Below, piece by piece: positions 31,770 to 44,780 of a DNA stretch of 64,000 bases. Under the pieces are notes generated by a model. That model saw nothing but the letters and a program-made list of their open reading frames with translations. It was not told the DNA's origin and ran no database searches. A program made the position numbers and the translations under genes. Each line of letters starts with the position of its first letter. Within the stretch, counting starts at the first letter, position 1. This stretch comes from Hydractinia symbiolongicarpus. Its lineage: Eukaryota; Cnidaria; Hydrozoa; Anthoathecata; Hydractiniidae. The DNA is taken from NCBI RefSeq assembly GCF_029227915.1, contig NC_079881.1:8556001-8620000 (forward strand), given 5' to 3'.

Positions 31770-34700
31770 ATTCAGTTCGCTTGCTTGTGTATTGACTAGA
31801 ATGAAGTTTCCCCTTGCTTTTTTGTACAGCATGCGTTTTCGAACAAGCTCGTTAAAATTTAGAACAGTTGTACACGTTTCATGTGATCAAAATCGACCTT
31901 AAATGTTAATTCAAGATATTTAGTAGGCCTAAAATTTTAAATTTTGTTCAAGGATGAATTTCACGTTGCAAAATATTAAATGCGTACGATCATGGATGGA
32001 GGCGTTGTTTTATAAATGGCAAGCATATGCTATAACCCATTGGGTAATTCATTACTCTGCAAGTAATAAAAGAGAAACAGTTACATTAATACATGTAGTC
32101 ATGCTGTCGAGCATGGTGATACATACTAACTTTTTGTTGCCCTTCCCTGACCTCTTCCCAGGTTAACTTGTATTATGTTTCATAAGTACAACGTCGTCCC
32201 GGGTCTAGGTTGTATTTAAATTAACGTGAATTTTTTAAAAAATTTGCCTAAAAAGCAAAAATAGCCGAATACCAGTTGGCTGCAACAAAAGTTTTCAAAT
32301 AGCTGGCTACACCCTTTACTTTAATAAAAACTTTGGCGAAGTCTAAAGTTTGTTAATTCAAGGAGACAACAGTTTCAATAAACCTGTAATACTTAGCTAG
32401 GGTTTTTAACTCACAATTAATTTTGTAACAACAAGCTTTATGATGTGTTTTTATTTGAAGTGACATTGAATTTTGTGAATTCCAAGCAAATGTCTATTGT
32501 TGTAAAACCATGAAAGTTATTGGTTCGAATCCAATCCATCTTTGAAGGTGGTAGTTCAAATGGAAGAACAACATGGTGTGCAGTAATTAGTTTCATACTG
32601 CAACAAACAATAATCCAAATCAATTCAAAATTTAAAATTCATACAGTTATACCCTTTTTCCGTCTCTTTGTGTGCAAAATTGCGGTGAACAGAATAAGCT
32701 CCATTAATCTACAAAAAAATCGAAGGTTCAATTCGATATCGGGGTATTTTAATTATTTTTAATTGCCATTAATAATAAGAACCGCCGTACGCTTTGTTAC
32801 GCAATCTTTTGTAACCACATCATCAAGTTCTATCCATGCCAGTACCGATAAGTAACGATATGGATGAAATTCTTATTTATCTTTTGCAGCTTTTTTAAAA
32901 TGGAAACAAATCAGAAATTTAAGCTCTTCGAATTTTCTATCGTGATTAATCAAAAGTTAATGGTTCGACAACGAAGATTTGAACAGTCAGATTTAAATAG
33001 TAAAGTTGTTGGGTTGGGTTTTGACAAGGTTTAAAATGTCCTCGTTATGACTTTTTTGACTTCTAAGGGCTTTGTTTTTACAACATCCTCACTATAAAAA
33101 ACGGACAATATATCGATAATGTAGAATGGATATTATGTCCATATGCACTGGAATGAACGGGCTTCTAAATATTGATATATTGACCATATGTATAAAAAAT
33201 AGATATAATGATGATTTTTTCAGGAGATCCAAGAATCCATATAATGTAGAGACCTGGTGACCATGTCAGGGCGGAGCGCATCGCTTCTGCGTCAATCCGC
33301 TGCACTGCAGGGCGCTCCGCGGTTTACGGACTACTGCATCCTTGTTCCCCACCCTCTACCCTGTTTTCAGACAAGGAAATATAACACTAAGATTTATTTA
33401 TATACGCCATCATCGGTATCTACAAACTTGAGAAGCCGCCACTTACACTAGACAGCAGAGGCTGTAGCCAGGATACCCAGCTCAACCTTCCACAACATTT
33501 CATATTATAATTTATGGCTGGCCTAGTTATTTAAGCTTTCTTTTATAGAGAAAGAAAAAATGATTATAAGGGTGGTTTGAAGGGACAACGCTGGGTCTCC
33601 TGGCCAAATTTATGGCTAGACAGACTGAAAGCCTTTGGAGATGGCCAGCCAGTTAGGCGTGTACAAGAGTTATCTCACCTTCTTTTTTGCCTCCAGCGGT
33701 GAGTTAAGGGGCCATTAATTCATACTGTATATTTTACCGTGGTCACTCACAAACAGAGTTGTTTGCCATGGTATAGACAACCGCACCAAACTAAATTGCT
33801 TAAAAAGGATAACTATCATAACACAGGAACTCACAGTAGAGTACTAAACACAAAGTAAAAGGCTAAGAGTATAAAATATCAATTGTTTAATAACAATCTA
33901 TGAAAGTTCCTATAATGGAGGATCATTTGAGACTTAATTAATCAGCATCAGATAGTTTGTTGGGAAAGGTTGCTGAATATTGTTTCATTATTTAAAAAAA
34001 TGAACGCCGAGCGAATGTAGATTGAAGGTGGTTGTATATCTAGGTAGCTTGTGAGTGAAGTGCAAAAAAATTATATTTCGAGCTAAAAATGATTCCTTCC
34101 TGACCAATATAGTGAATTTCAAAAGGAATAATTGAAACAAGAACGTGTTGAAATTTCAATAAACACATTAAAAATGTGTATGTACTTTTCATGAAACAAT
34201 CGCATAATGGTGCCATGGCGAAAATTTATCTCACGAAATTTAATTTCACTTTTCGAAATTCTTCTTCAATTCAATTCAATCTTGCAAAATTTCTATGATT
34301 AAAGTAGGTAAGATATATTCTATCATCTGAATATATCTTCTCTCTGAAAAAGATCTAGCAAAATGGGAAAGTTGCTCCGTGAAAAATTTAAAAATAACAA
34401 CAGCTAGCGAAAAGGACAACGACACCTTATTTCATGGGCAGAAGCAATGCATATAAGGACAAACTAGAAACAAAGAAGGCAGATAATAAAAGGAGAATTG
34501 AATTACATAGTATGTAAATCTGTAGAGACTCTGATAAAAATTATAAATGTTGAAAATTATATTGTATGGTAGTAAAACTTGAGAGCCAATACTGTTTATG
34601 TATAAAATAGAAGTAGAGGGTTTAAATTTTACAATTTTTAAAGTTTTTAAATTTTACAACGAATGCTTGATGCTGAAATATTTTGCTCAATGTGTTTTTA

Positions 34701-36610
34701 TTTCTAAATATATACAGTATTAGGATATGGTTATTAGAATTAGGGAACATACTATATTTTTATCTCAAAATATACAGATTTTTTGGCTTGATATTCAAAA
34801 ACATTTTGTCTGTTGTTTTGAATTTTGGATAGTGAAACAAACTCCAATACATTTTTGTTGATACATGTTGTGTCATCATACTTTATTTTCCACTTTTTCA
34901 TATTTGAAGGAACACATTCAATTAGCATTGGATTTATTGGCTACAATGCCGCCATCACAAAACAGTTCTCAACTATGGGTAGACTTCATAAAGTGTCATC
35001 CCAATGGATGGAAAATACCGGAATTGATGGTAAGTAGAATTGTTGTTACATTTCTTGACACTTCGTATATCACGATTTTACATTTATTGTGAAAACATTC
35101 GGATAGAGGTACTGTAGGGCTCAAAAAATAGTGGCAACAACGAAAATATTGTTACACAAAAATATCTCCCAATATATACTACATCGTATTTTTTAAAGGA
35201 TTGTCGATGAAATTTAAAAGAGTTGTTCTGATTGAATTAGAGCTGTTGAAAAGATGTGAAGAAAAAGTCGGCATACTCAAAAAAGAAATGTCTAGCTACT
35301 TGCTTCCTTTTTGCTGCTTGAAGAAACTCTTTACGTTAAGATTTCAATCAAGAACTACGATATTCTCGATTCTCACTTTTACCACACGCTTGTCCTATTC
35401 GTACGGAGATTAGAAGACAATGTGAAAGTGCGCGAAAAAACTATAAAAACCCAATTAAAATTAATGTGACGTGACGGGTCTCCATCTCCGAGACGGATCT
35501 TCATCGTTTATGTTCAAAACAGTTTTCTTCTTCTCCTCCTCACTCACTCCACGCAGCATATTCTATTGTTTGTAATCAATTTATATTATCAACTTGTGTC
35601 AAGTCATTAAAATATGTTTCTGAACTATAAAGGGAATAAAGAAATTGAGTTTGTTCCAAAGTCTTTTAGCCCGCATTCATTTCATTCTACTTCAATCAAA
35701 ACTATTAGCTGTATACTATTTCAACTATTTGTAGAATATTTTTTTTTAACAAGTACTTATTTGCTTCTTATAATAATACAAGATGTATAGTATACGTAAA
35801 ACTAGCTCACCTCATACGTGGCACTGTATTATATATATTCATTTGTGAAAATAAATTGAAATCAATCACAATGGGCTATCAAACAGAAAGTGAATGTTTC
35901 AAAATATCATTCCGGGCATGCTATGTAATATATTAAAAAGGATGGCCACAAGCTTGATCATATTTTTTTGAAGTAATCACATAAAAAACTTTCTATATTA
36001 ACAAAAAGCAATATATAAAGAAGTAGTAATCTTCTTGTGAAACATTCTGTGATGCCACAGATGCTAATGGTTTTGACTTTCGTAGTGCATGAGCATATTT
36101 TTTGAAAAAAATAATTATTTGAGGAAACTACAAAGAAAAATTGAATTACTGTCAGTACATTTATATACATTATGAGAACCATCATAAAACCATTCAATAA
36201 ACCTGAAAGTATAATTCATAACTTCAGTCTATGAAATACACAAACACATTTCATCAAGAAACTACAACTACAAACTACAATCGTTCAATATATATTAACA
36301 ATTGTTTCACAAAAAAAACGGATTCTTCTATATTCGAAAGCATAACAGATTAATCCTTAACGAAGACGACGTGATACACGTTTGCCTAAAGTTCATTCCA
36401 GTATATGTTAACAAGTTTTAATGTTGTGAAACAAAAAAAGGTTTCGTTCAACCAAGAGATAATCGCTATATACAAAAGTATTCAGGCCTCAATTCATCGA
36501 AACAAGACAAGTAGAGTTCGTATATGTGATAATACATTAGACACAATTCATTTCCGGCCAAAATTAAGCGAAACGAGAGAAATCTGCAGGGCTTAACTGA
36601 TAATGCCATA
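31770..36610. other. Giant-element interior, no gene recognised
   Basis: AT-rich with scattered short open frames. The ATG-initiated frame 33257-33451 starts in a locally GC-richer patch (GCGGAGCGCATCGC) but has no recognisable domain. I see no splice-consistent exon chain, RNA gene or TIR pair that I can support. Confidence 0.45.
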
Positions 36611-36619
36611 GACAAGTGC

Positions 36620-37170
36620 CGACTTCGGTGTTATGAAAGGCCCAATTCACCAAAACAACGGAACCTGCTATGTATGGATTGCTTCTAGAAACAGGACCAT
36701 TTTCCTAAATTTTTTTTCAACGACCTAGCTCACCGAAACAATCAAATCTATTATGTACGGATTCCTTTTAGAAACAGGATCCTTTTTCTGAATGTTTACC
36801 AATGGCTCAATTTACCGAAATAACCGAATCTGTGATGTATGAATTGCTTCTAGAAACAGAAGCTTTTTCGTGAATGCTTAACAATGGGCCAATCCACCGA
36901 AACAACTGAATCTGTGATGTATGGATTGCTTCTAGAAACAGGAGCTCTTTCCTGAATGATTATCAAAGGTCTAATTTGCGGAAATAACTGTATCTCTTAC
37001 TTATCAGAGGCTCGATTTACCAACATAACCGAATGTGTTATGTATGGATTGCTTTTGAAATCGGGAATTCTTACCTGAATATTTTGTGAAGGCAATTTCG
37101 CAAATGTTAGCCAACTTTATGTGTATGGATTGCTCCTGACTTGCCAATTCTTTCCTAACTTTTTTGTTAA
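36620..37170 (+). repeat. 82-bp minisatellite, about six copies
   Basis: TGTATGGATTGCTTCTAGAA followed by ACAGGAGCTTTTTCCTGAAT, a TTAACAATGG step and CCGAAACAACCGAATC. The GGATTGCT anchor lies at about 36676, 36759, 36841, 36923, 37046 and 37127, giving a period of 81-83 bp with one 40-bp expansion. Confidence 0.82.
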
Positions 37171-37295
37171 AGCCTTACAGATGTAAATTTCTTCCGCCCT
37201 TTAAGGAAATAAAAATCTGATATTAAAGTACCACATCAAATGCGGTTGATTAATAATTAATATTAAAAATCAAATAGAAGAATAATTTTAACAAA

Positions 37296-37316
37296 AGAGC
37301 TTTGGCTCTTTTGGGA
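37296..37316 (+). other. Short perfect hairpin upstream of the Penelope-like RT
   Basis: AAAAGAGC, loop TTTG, GCTCTTTT. It may be part of the pseudo-LTR region of the retroelement; no hammerhead core was found next to it. Confidence 0.4.
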
Positions 37317-37449
37317 TAAGGCAGTTTAGAAGGGGATTAAACACAAGACGACGATAAACATTTGCGTAGATATTTACGCTCCATCTTATAATACAACCAC
37401 TATGTATATAACACCAAATGTCAATAAGAAAACAAATTAATCAAGTTCA

Positions 37450-38970
37450 GAGAGCACAGAAAACGAATACAAAAAGTTGTATCCACAAGGTTCCAGCCCT
37501 GTTCAGTTTTATGGTACCGCCAAGGTTCACAAGATACCACCTAATTCTACAGTAGCTGACGATTTACCATCACGACCCATCATATCGAATATCGGATCTG
37601 CTACTTACAACACATCAAACTACCTCGCGAAATCTTTAACACCGCTGACAAAGTCAACATATACTACTGAAAGCTCTTTAGATTTTATATTATCATTGAA
37701 AGGAGAAAAGATACCTCATAATTACAAACTAGTACCTTTTGACGTCACTAGTTTATTCACCAACGTTCCGTTGGAACAAAAGATAGACATAATATTGCAA
37801 AAGATATATGCTGAAAAAGTTATAGAAACAAAAATTAAGCGAGAGGAAATGAAACATCTATTAATCTCATGTACAAAACATGTACATTTCAGTTTTAGCA
37901 ACCAACTTATATTCAGGTAGATGGTGTAGCAATGGGCTCGCCTCTAGGACCAGTCCTAGCATATCTTCATGGTTGAGTTGGAGAATGAAATAGTCCCAAA
38001 ATTAGAAAAATTCAGTAAAATTTTGGAAGAAATATGTAGATGACACTGTTAATGAAAACCAGATAAACAATGTGCTGATCACACTTAATAGTTACCATTC
38101 GAATATCCAGTGAACATATGAAGTTAAAAACGATAACTACATAGCCTTTCTTGATGTAAAAACACATCTATTTATCGAAAAGACACGAACACTGACATAT
38201 AAATGCACTAGAATTCATCTGCATCACGCCCATGGAAAGTTGAAACGGTTAAATGGTTGGTGTTAAGAGCGTTTAATATATGCTCTTAATCACAAGATCT
38301 GAAATACGAACTAAATCACTTAAAAAATGTGTTTATAAAAAACTTATCCCGAAGCAGTTGTATCTAATGTAATTAATAACACACAGCGAAATTTCAACAT
38401 TCAAAATGCCGACACTGTTTCTGAAGAAGACACCAATGAATCTCCAATAACACCTTTCATGGTTTTTATTCTGTCAAGTCTGGCTACGGGAAAATAAATA
38501 AGGTTAATTTCGTTTAAGAAAAGCGAATTAGAAAATAATGGTAACTGCTTAGTAAAGCGTCTAACACTTTTAAACAGTTTCTATCAGCCAATGTCAAGCC
38601 ACGCATTGCTGATCAATGTAAAATGTTATGTTTGCTATTTTCTGTGAAATAGAACCAAGGATGAACACAACATGGTGTTGTGTACAAATATACTTGTCCG
38701 GTGGAATAGTGCGATGCTACATACATTGGTGAAACAGCCAGGAGGCTTAATGAAAGATAGACCACCAAAAACGCGATAAGAACTCTCACATCCTAAAACA
38801 TTCAGTCATTGAGAATTACCAACTTGGTGAACAAAAGAACTTCAGTATTTTGATAGATAATGTTCACCACTTTAAAAAGAAAAAAATAGCTGAGGCCATG
38901 TATATTTGTGATAACAGTCCCACGCTTAATGTACAGGGATTATCTGTTCCATTAAAATTGTTTTAAGATA
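37450..38970 (+). pseudogene. Penelope-like retroelement, decayed RT and GIY-YIG
   Basis: The frame 37477-37920 has the Penelope-type RT signature FYGTAKVHKIP, RPIISNIGSATYNTSNYLAK and PFDVTSLFTNVPL. Beyond a frameshift come VDGVAMGSPLGPVLA (about 37920) and the catalytic KYVDDTV (about 38030), then an AFLDV-like segment (about 38150). At about 38690-38760 YKYTCPVE, an in-frame stop, then CDATYIGETARRLNER corresponds to the GIY-YIG endonuclease unique to this class. Multiple stops and shifts make it inactive. The AT-rich 3' end runs on to about 39240 (AAATAAAATAAA). Confidence 0.88.
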
Positions 38971-39249
38971 AATATTATTATAGTCAACAAGGGGAGGAGT
39001 GCATTTGTGCACCGCGCGGTGGACGTTACCCTCACCAACGGTATATAGTTTATATACCTTTGGGTATGCCGTTATGTGTTATATGTTTCGTTAAGTATTG
39101 TTTTATACGTCCTCTGTGTATTGCGTAGTTGTTGAAAATTATATTTAAAAAACTTTTGAGATAATTGTAACAATTTACGTTGATAATTGTCTTGTAGTAA
39201 CAAGACGAAATATCCGTTAAAATAAAATAAAAAATGTCATCATCAATCA

Positions 39250-42200
39250 AACTTCTCGTATTTATTTTTATTGTGAAGTTATATACCGAATTAATATATA
39301 AGACTAATTAAGCAAGAACATATTTGTTAATATCGATCTGCTTGTGCTAAGGCACTTGCCATTGTATAACTGGATGTCAGTTGAGCTTGCTGCAATTTTT
39401 GGTTATATAAATTGGCAAAACAGTAACAGCTAGTGGATTTCAATAATCAGTTTCTTCACTAAAAAACAATTAATCTTTAAGAATCTTGCTATTAGATCAC
39501 AGAAATGTTACACGAAAAAACTTTGGAAATGAATACAATTAATTTGGAAACTATGAATTTTAGGAAAAGTAATAGCAAACAGAAAAATATATCACCTAGC
39601 AGTCATAATATGTATTGTAAAGAAACAAATAACAACAACATGATCAACACTAACATTTTATTCCAATACATGGAAAAAGAGTTTGGCAGTACTTTTAAGC
39701 TCTATCATGTGTACAGGTAGTGGCATAAAAAGACACCTTAGTCATTAAAGTTACTGCAAAAAAACTTTCATAACAAAAGAACCATCCAGTATGTAAATTC
39801 TCTTACAATTCTGCCTCAAACCACTGATGGTGATTTATATTTAATGTGGTCTGTGCTCAATGGATTTCAGGATGGACCAGGTTTCCAGTGTTTAGCTCCC
39901 ATTGCTACAAAAATCTTTATGAAATGACAAACTAACTAGACAATGGGGGGACATTGAACTTATAATCTCAAGTAGAGGAGATGATTCAAACGCTCTACCG
40001 ACAGAGCTGCACTAAATCCATCATCTTTTTAAGAACTTATGGGAACACGACCTTATATTTGCTGCAATGATTTCCACAACATAGCTTAGTACACCTTTTT
40101 TGCTTGACATGACATTCATACTCTTTTTAGAAAGATTGCAGTTCCCGAGCATTAACAAATGTAAAAATAACATTTTGCATTGATTATAATGTTTTGTTAG
40201 AAACAGCATCCATACTTTTACTAACAGCGCGTGAAACCGCCACAGCATTGACGCAATTCTTATATTGATTTTCACCACACAGTGTTCTGTTAAAGGCACA
40301 TAAGACGTATATTGGTTCCATGGTTACAGAACTCTTATGCACACATTCGCTAAAATTTTCAAGAGGGGAAAGCAAATACACAGTTTGTGCTTGCTATCAA
40401 CGACACAGTATCCATAAATTCGGCAGATTTTTTTAAAAAAATTATATTCGGCGCACTTTTTTACATGTGTTGTAAACGACTCAGCATCCATACATTTCTT
40501 AGATTGTATTTCACTGATCATTCACTCGTTCGTTGTAATGTAATCAGTTTCTCCACTAAAAAACAAAACACAAAACAATAAAATATTGAAGCAATTCTCC
40601 GGAATTTGCAGACAATACATAGAGGTCTAATAGTACTCTAAAAGATGTGTTCACATATTTCTATTTGAGGAGTCTAAAGCAATAAAAAAGCAAGGACTTA
40701 CATTTACATTGTATGGATCTTCGTTTAATATTATTCTTACGATTTTTCATATCAGTAATTGGCTGTCTGTTCTATATTACCAAAAATACAATTTAGCAAA
40801 GCAAAAAAATGAATGCCAAGATTTAACTTAAATATAACGTAAATATTTCTTAATAACCCTAGAAGGACACTGGTCTCTGCTTCATGTACAATAAAAATAT
40901 AAAGTAAAAGAACGTTTTAGTCCAAAGTAAAAGTCTGCATAACTTTTTAAACAGTTGTGTGAAAGTTTAACAAACATTTAAGAAGTTTCCTCAAATAATT
41001 ATTTTTTAATGCTGGAAATATATAAATAAAAAAACCCATCTATTCATGCATGCAGATAGTAATGAATGGAAACTCGTTGGTCTTAATTGAAAAAAAATTT
41101 TTATATAGAAAAATCCTAGTTGGTACACATTGCATTTTTGCTGTTTTTCAGGCTGAATCAAAAAGAAAAACATTTATGTGGAGTATTTGTTCCACTAGCG
41201 CTATTGGCTTTATACCATAGGTTATAACTGTGTGCCGTTTTCATGAATACAAATAGGTCCAGAATCAATTTTTAAAAGCCAATTGCTCTTTTCAAGTACA
41301 AGTTTCAGGAATTTCATAAAGTTTCTTCATTGACGGTATTTTTTGGGCTTGGTGACTTGTTGATTATATTTTCAGCCTGAACACATATGTATTGGTTTTG
41401 ACGCACAATCAAATACTTGCAACACTGACACCGGTCCATTGTGGCCAAAAAGTAGCGATGTATGTCACTAACTGCAATGCTTGTTGATTCTTTTTTCCTT
41501 ATTGCTTTATAAAAATCCAAACAATGTTTTCAATTCTGTTGACATGGTCACAAAAAGACAAATAGAAATAACAGACTTCGTAGACTACACATTCATTGAG
41601 AAAATTGTATTACATCCAGACTATTAGAGAACTCTATTTCAATTAAATTTTAACAAAGTTTTGTGATATATAGTATGATTTTCATTAAGTATATGCGGGA
41701 ATATTGGAATACCATGCTTGACTCTGTACAGTTAATCAGTTAAAGCTAAGATGTTAATGGATAACAATATAGAACCACTGAATTATGTTTCACATGAATT
41801 AAATTCCATGTGGACTATTTTTTTTTGTGGATGCCACATCGTCTGTAATTAGTTTGCAGATATTTTTTGAGCTGATTAATTAATGTGAATAACTGTTTTT
41901 TGTAGACAGACTTAGTTCAAATATCTCAAGTGGACTTAATTTGACAATTTTTTTAAACAACAATACCATGAATTTTACCCATGCTAAACATAATTCACGG
42001 AATACAAACACTGTGATCAGTAGGAAACGCATGTTTGGCCAATGTAGCTTTGATACACAAAGAAATATTGACATAAATTCTGTATTTTTTCTTAAAAAAA
42101 ACAAAAAAATGTTCCCTGATTTTTAAAATGTATGTTGGGTTTATAGTTAACGGACTAGTTTTTATGTGTCTTGAGCCATCGTGACAACGTTTTGCAAAAT

Positions 42201-42520
42201 AGAAAATGTTTGGTGGCTAATCCTGCTGGAAAAGGTTTTAATATGGTGTAGTTATTTCGTGCTTTTTTCACCGCTACTTGTGAGATTTTAAAATATATGT
42301 TCAGGTAGGGGGTACAGTACATCTGAATAAAGCACTCCGCCATGATGTGTGACGGTTTAAGTGATCCAACTGGCATTCAATGTCTTATAAATAACTCAAT
42401 TTTATTTGAATTGCACTTGCAGAAAACTTCTTTCTATAACAACTCAACAGAGTTTTAGTATAACGTATATCTGCACTAATCACTAGATGAATGGCAGGGT
42501 TTAACTGCATTTAACGCTTA
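39250..42520. other. Giant-element interior, no gene recognised
   Basis: AT-rich DNA with short frames without recognisable domains on either strand. No tandem or inverted repeat large enough to report was seen by eye. Confidence 0.45.
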
Positions 42521-42526
42521 AACTGT

Positions 42527-42927
42527 CGTTTAACATAGATATTGAGGTCAACATACCCATACTCATCGAAAAGGATTGGAATGAGTACTATTACAGGGAG
42601 CTGTTACAATTCAGGCATGAGCCATCTAACGAAGTGGACGGAAATGCAATAGCAATAATAAGAACTGATTCTTTACAAAACGAAAGCATTGTTGTACACA
42701 TGCCACAAAACATATCAAAAATATTTTTCATGTTCTTGAAAGTCTCGAACACTTCGATTACAGCTTAGGTTTGTGGAAAGAGAGTTAATCGTGGAGGTGG
42801 ATATGGTCTGGAAATACCAGTTGTGTATAAGTTTTATGGACAAGAAAAATTGATTGACTGGTTTGCGAAGAAGATTGAGACTGTAAAAGCAGACATTTCC
42901 TGTAAAGTTTTAAAGTGTTTAAAATAG
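42527..42927 (+). pseudogene. HIRAN-like open region with one in-frame stop
   Basis: One reading frame runs from about 42527 to the stop at 42925-42927, broken only by a TAG at about 42766. It contains FRHEPSNEVDGNAIAII, SIVVHMPQNISKIFFMFL, then after the stop VCGKRVNRGGGYGLEIPVVY and KFYGQEKLIDWF. The pattern R-E/H-E-x-N-x-x-D-x-x-A-I-A-V, then V-x-H-x-P, then a glycine-rich turn and GLEIP is that of HIRAN-like domain proteins, which are widespread and often transposon-linked in cnidarians (my recollection). No start codon or upstream exon was identified. A single stop suggests recent loss or a splice feature I cannot resolve. Confidence 0.55.
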
Positions 42928-42969
42928 ATATTTTAAAATTAAATGCTTATCTCTAATTTTTTGGATTGT

Positions 42970-43078
42970 ACGCTAATTGGAGAGAAAAAAAGCCTATAGT
43001 TGCCATTTCGTGCAAAAAAATTTGTCCGCTCGAGTGTCCGTTAATTAAGTGTCCGCTAATTGAAGAGAATACTGTATA
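42970..43078 (-). repeat. Possible pogo/Tigger-like terminus with internal GCGGACACT repeats
   Basis: On the minus strand it starts ACAGTATTCTCTTCAATTAG and contains GCGGACACTTAATTA, ACGGACACTCGAGCGGAC and CTCTCCAATTAGCG. That is three or four copies of an (A)ATTAGCGGACA word. CAGTAT tips with such subterminal words occur in Tc1/pogo-type elements. I found no matching second end. Confidence 0.35.
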
Positions 43079-43079
43079 C

Positions 43080-44555
43080 ATTTATTTTCAGCAGCGTTTT
43101 AAGCTCTACTCAATAAAGGCGACGGGGAAACATGGGGAAAATTTTTTTTTTGTGTATATACTAAGTAGATTTTTCTGCGGGCCTTATCGACTAGTGTAGG
43201 TGCTTACACGATTTCAACTGAGTTAACTATTTTTACTCGCTAAACGACAAAATTACAAGACGAAATTTAAGCAACAAATTACACATGTAAGATGACATAA
43301 AATATAATAAGAAATAAACACTTACTAGATATATAGTGGCGTAAGCCAAGCCAACTACATGTAAGAGAAAACAACTAAAACCTGAGATACAGGACAACTC
43401 CTGTGATGTATGAAAGAAAAATTTCACTCAACAGCAAATTTTATACAAAAATGTATGTTCGACTCTGTTATTACATGTTGAAGACTGAATGCGCAGAAAA
43501 AAGATGTGCAAGACGTGCAGAAAATTTAACTAAAAATAGTACCAAAATTACAATTATTCTCTTTACATAATTAACACGGGACAATACATCACAACACAAA
43601 ACTAACAAAATGCATCTTGTTCTCCACCGCAGAGCGAACTCTACAGCAGAGCACATACGCGACACCACAAGGACAATACAAATGACGTATCAAAATAAAT
43701 GTCAATACGGCCGGAAATTCATGTAGGCTGTTGTTTTGTGAGCTACTTTACGTATCCGCACCCTAAGCAACGTTCATTTACACATATGCGCATTAGAAAA
43801 GATAGAATTATCACATTTATGTTATCTTAAAATAACTCGAGTTATCTTACAATCAAGACATTTATGTGAATATACACGCATTCCGAAATCACATTAATAG
43901 AGTTATCTTAAGATAGCACTTGTTATCTTAAAATAACTTTATTAATGTGACTTTTGAATGCCGTAGGGCTGAGCCGAAACCAAACCATCGCGCTATCGCA
44001 ATTAAAAAAGGTATTAAAATTAAAAACTTAAATTTAGAGTTAAAAACTCTAATTTAGTATTTTTAGAAAAAACAACTTTTCTTTTTTATTTCCAGATCTC
44101 CTTCCTGGTTATTTCTTGAAGTTGGATATGTCAGGTTAACAATAACAAATTTTGAAGAGGTTTTTCTGTTTGTGTAAAATCTTTCTGACGCTATACGTTA
44201 ATTATTTACTAAGGGTAATCAATTTCATTGTAGCGCGCTCTCAAAATGAGCCCTAAAAGAAAGCCAGCCCTTAGCAAAAAATGGCTATAAATATTTCATA
44301 AGTTATTAAATGTTTCAATCCAAATATTAAATTATTACGGTTCTTGACATTCCTTTACATTTCGGGGATCGTGTGCGCGGGGTTGATGATGGGCTATGTT
44401 ACGGTAATCCCCTAAAAATAAGTTAATAAAAAGGGAGAAGAAAAACGCGAATGGTCTGAAAAAGATCCTGAATCTAAACATAGATCTTGATAAACGTAGG
44501 TCTCTTTTAATGTGTTTCTTTGTGAACTAAAAAATCTCACTATAGGAGTCTCAAA
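43080..44555. other. Stretch left of the BEL element, no gene recognised
   Basis: Contains the 84-bp palindrome described separately; otherwise AT-rich without coding or RNA signals. Confidence 0.5.
43878..43961. repeat. 84-bp imperfect palindrome (hairpin MITE)
   Basis: GCATTCCGAAATCACATTAA and its inverse TTAATGTGACTTTTGAATGC frame AGTTATCTTAA-type arms. A further related AATAACTCGAGTTATCTTA stands just upstream (about 43828), so a longer nested palindromic element may span about 43740-43990. Confidence 0.7.
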
Positions 44556-44560
44556 GGCTC

Positions 44561-44762
44561 TGAAGAAAATAGCTTTTCTGTATAATAGCTTTTCTGTATA
44601 GTTTCTTTTATTATGTTAGACAATACGTTGTATTTTGATTGGTTTATTTTACGGCGCATGCGTTAATGTAAAAACGTTGTAAACTCTGAAACAGCGTGGT
44701 TAGACCCGCGAAGAATTTAATAAAAACAGACAGAGTTATTTCTCTTTTTTCTGGTTTTTAAA
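44561..44762 (+). repeat. BEL 5' LTR
   Basis: Begins TGAAGAAAATAGC and ends GGTTTTTAAA; includes a 17-bp direct doublet ATAGCTTTTCTGTATA near the start and AATAAAAACAGA near the end. It lacks the usual CA terminus. Confidence 0.93.
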
Positions 44763-44780
44763 TGGCGCCCGATGAGGGAC
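44763..44780 (+). promoter_or_regulatory. BEL primer-binding site, tRNA-Lys-like
   Basis: TGGCGCCCGATGAGGGAC starts directly after the LTR. It matches the tRNA-Lys(TTT)-type primer site pattern at 16 of 18 positions. Confidence 0.7.

Noticed and set aside
33257-33451. Small gene in a GC-richer patch
   Set aside because: The frame is short, without recognisable motif, and no supporting splice sites or second exon were found.
37296-39240. Hammerhead ribozyme of the Penelope-like element
   Set aside because: A hairpin and a GACGAAAT-like word occur, but no CTGATGA core at the right spacing was found.
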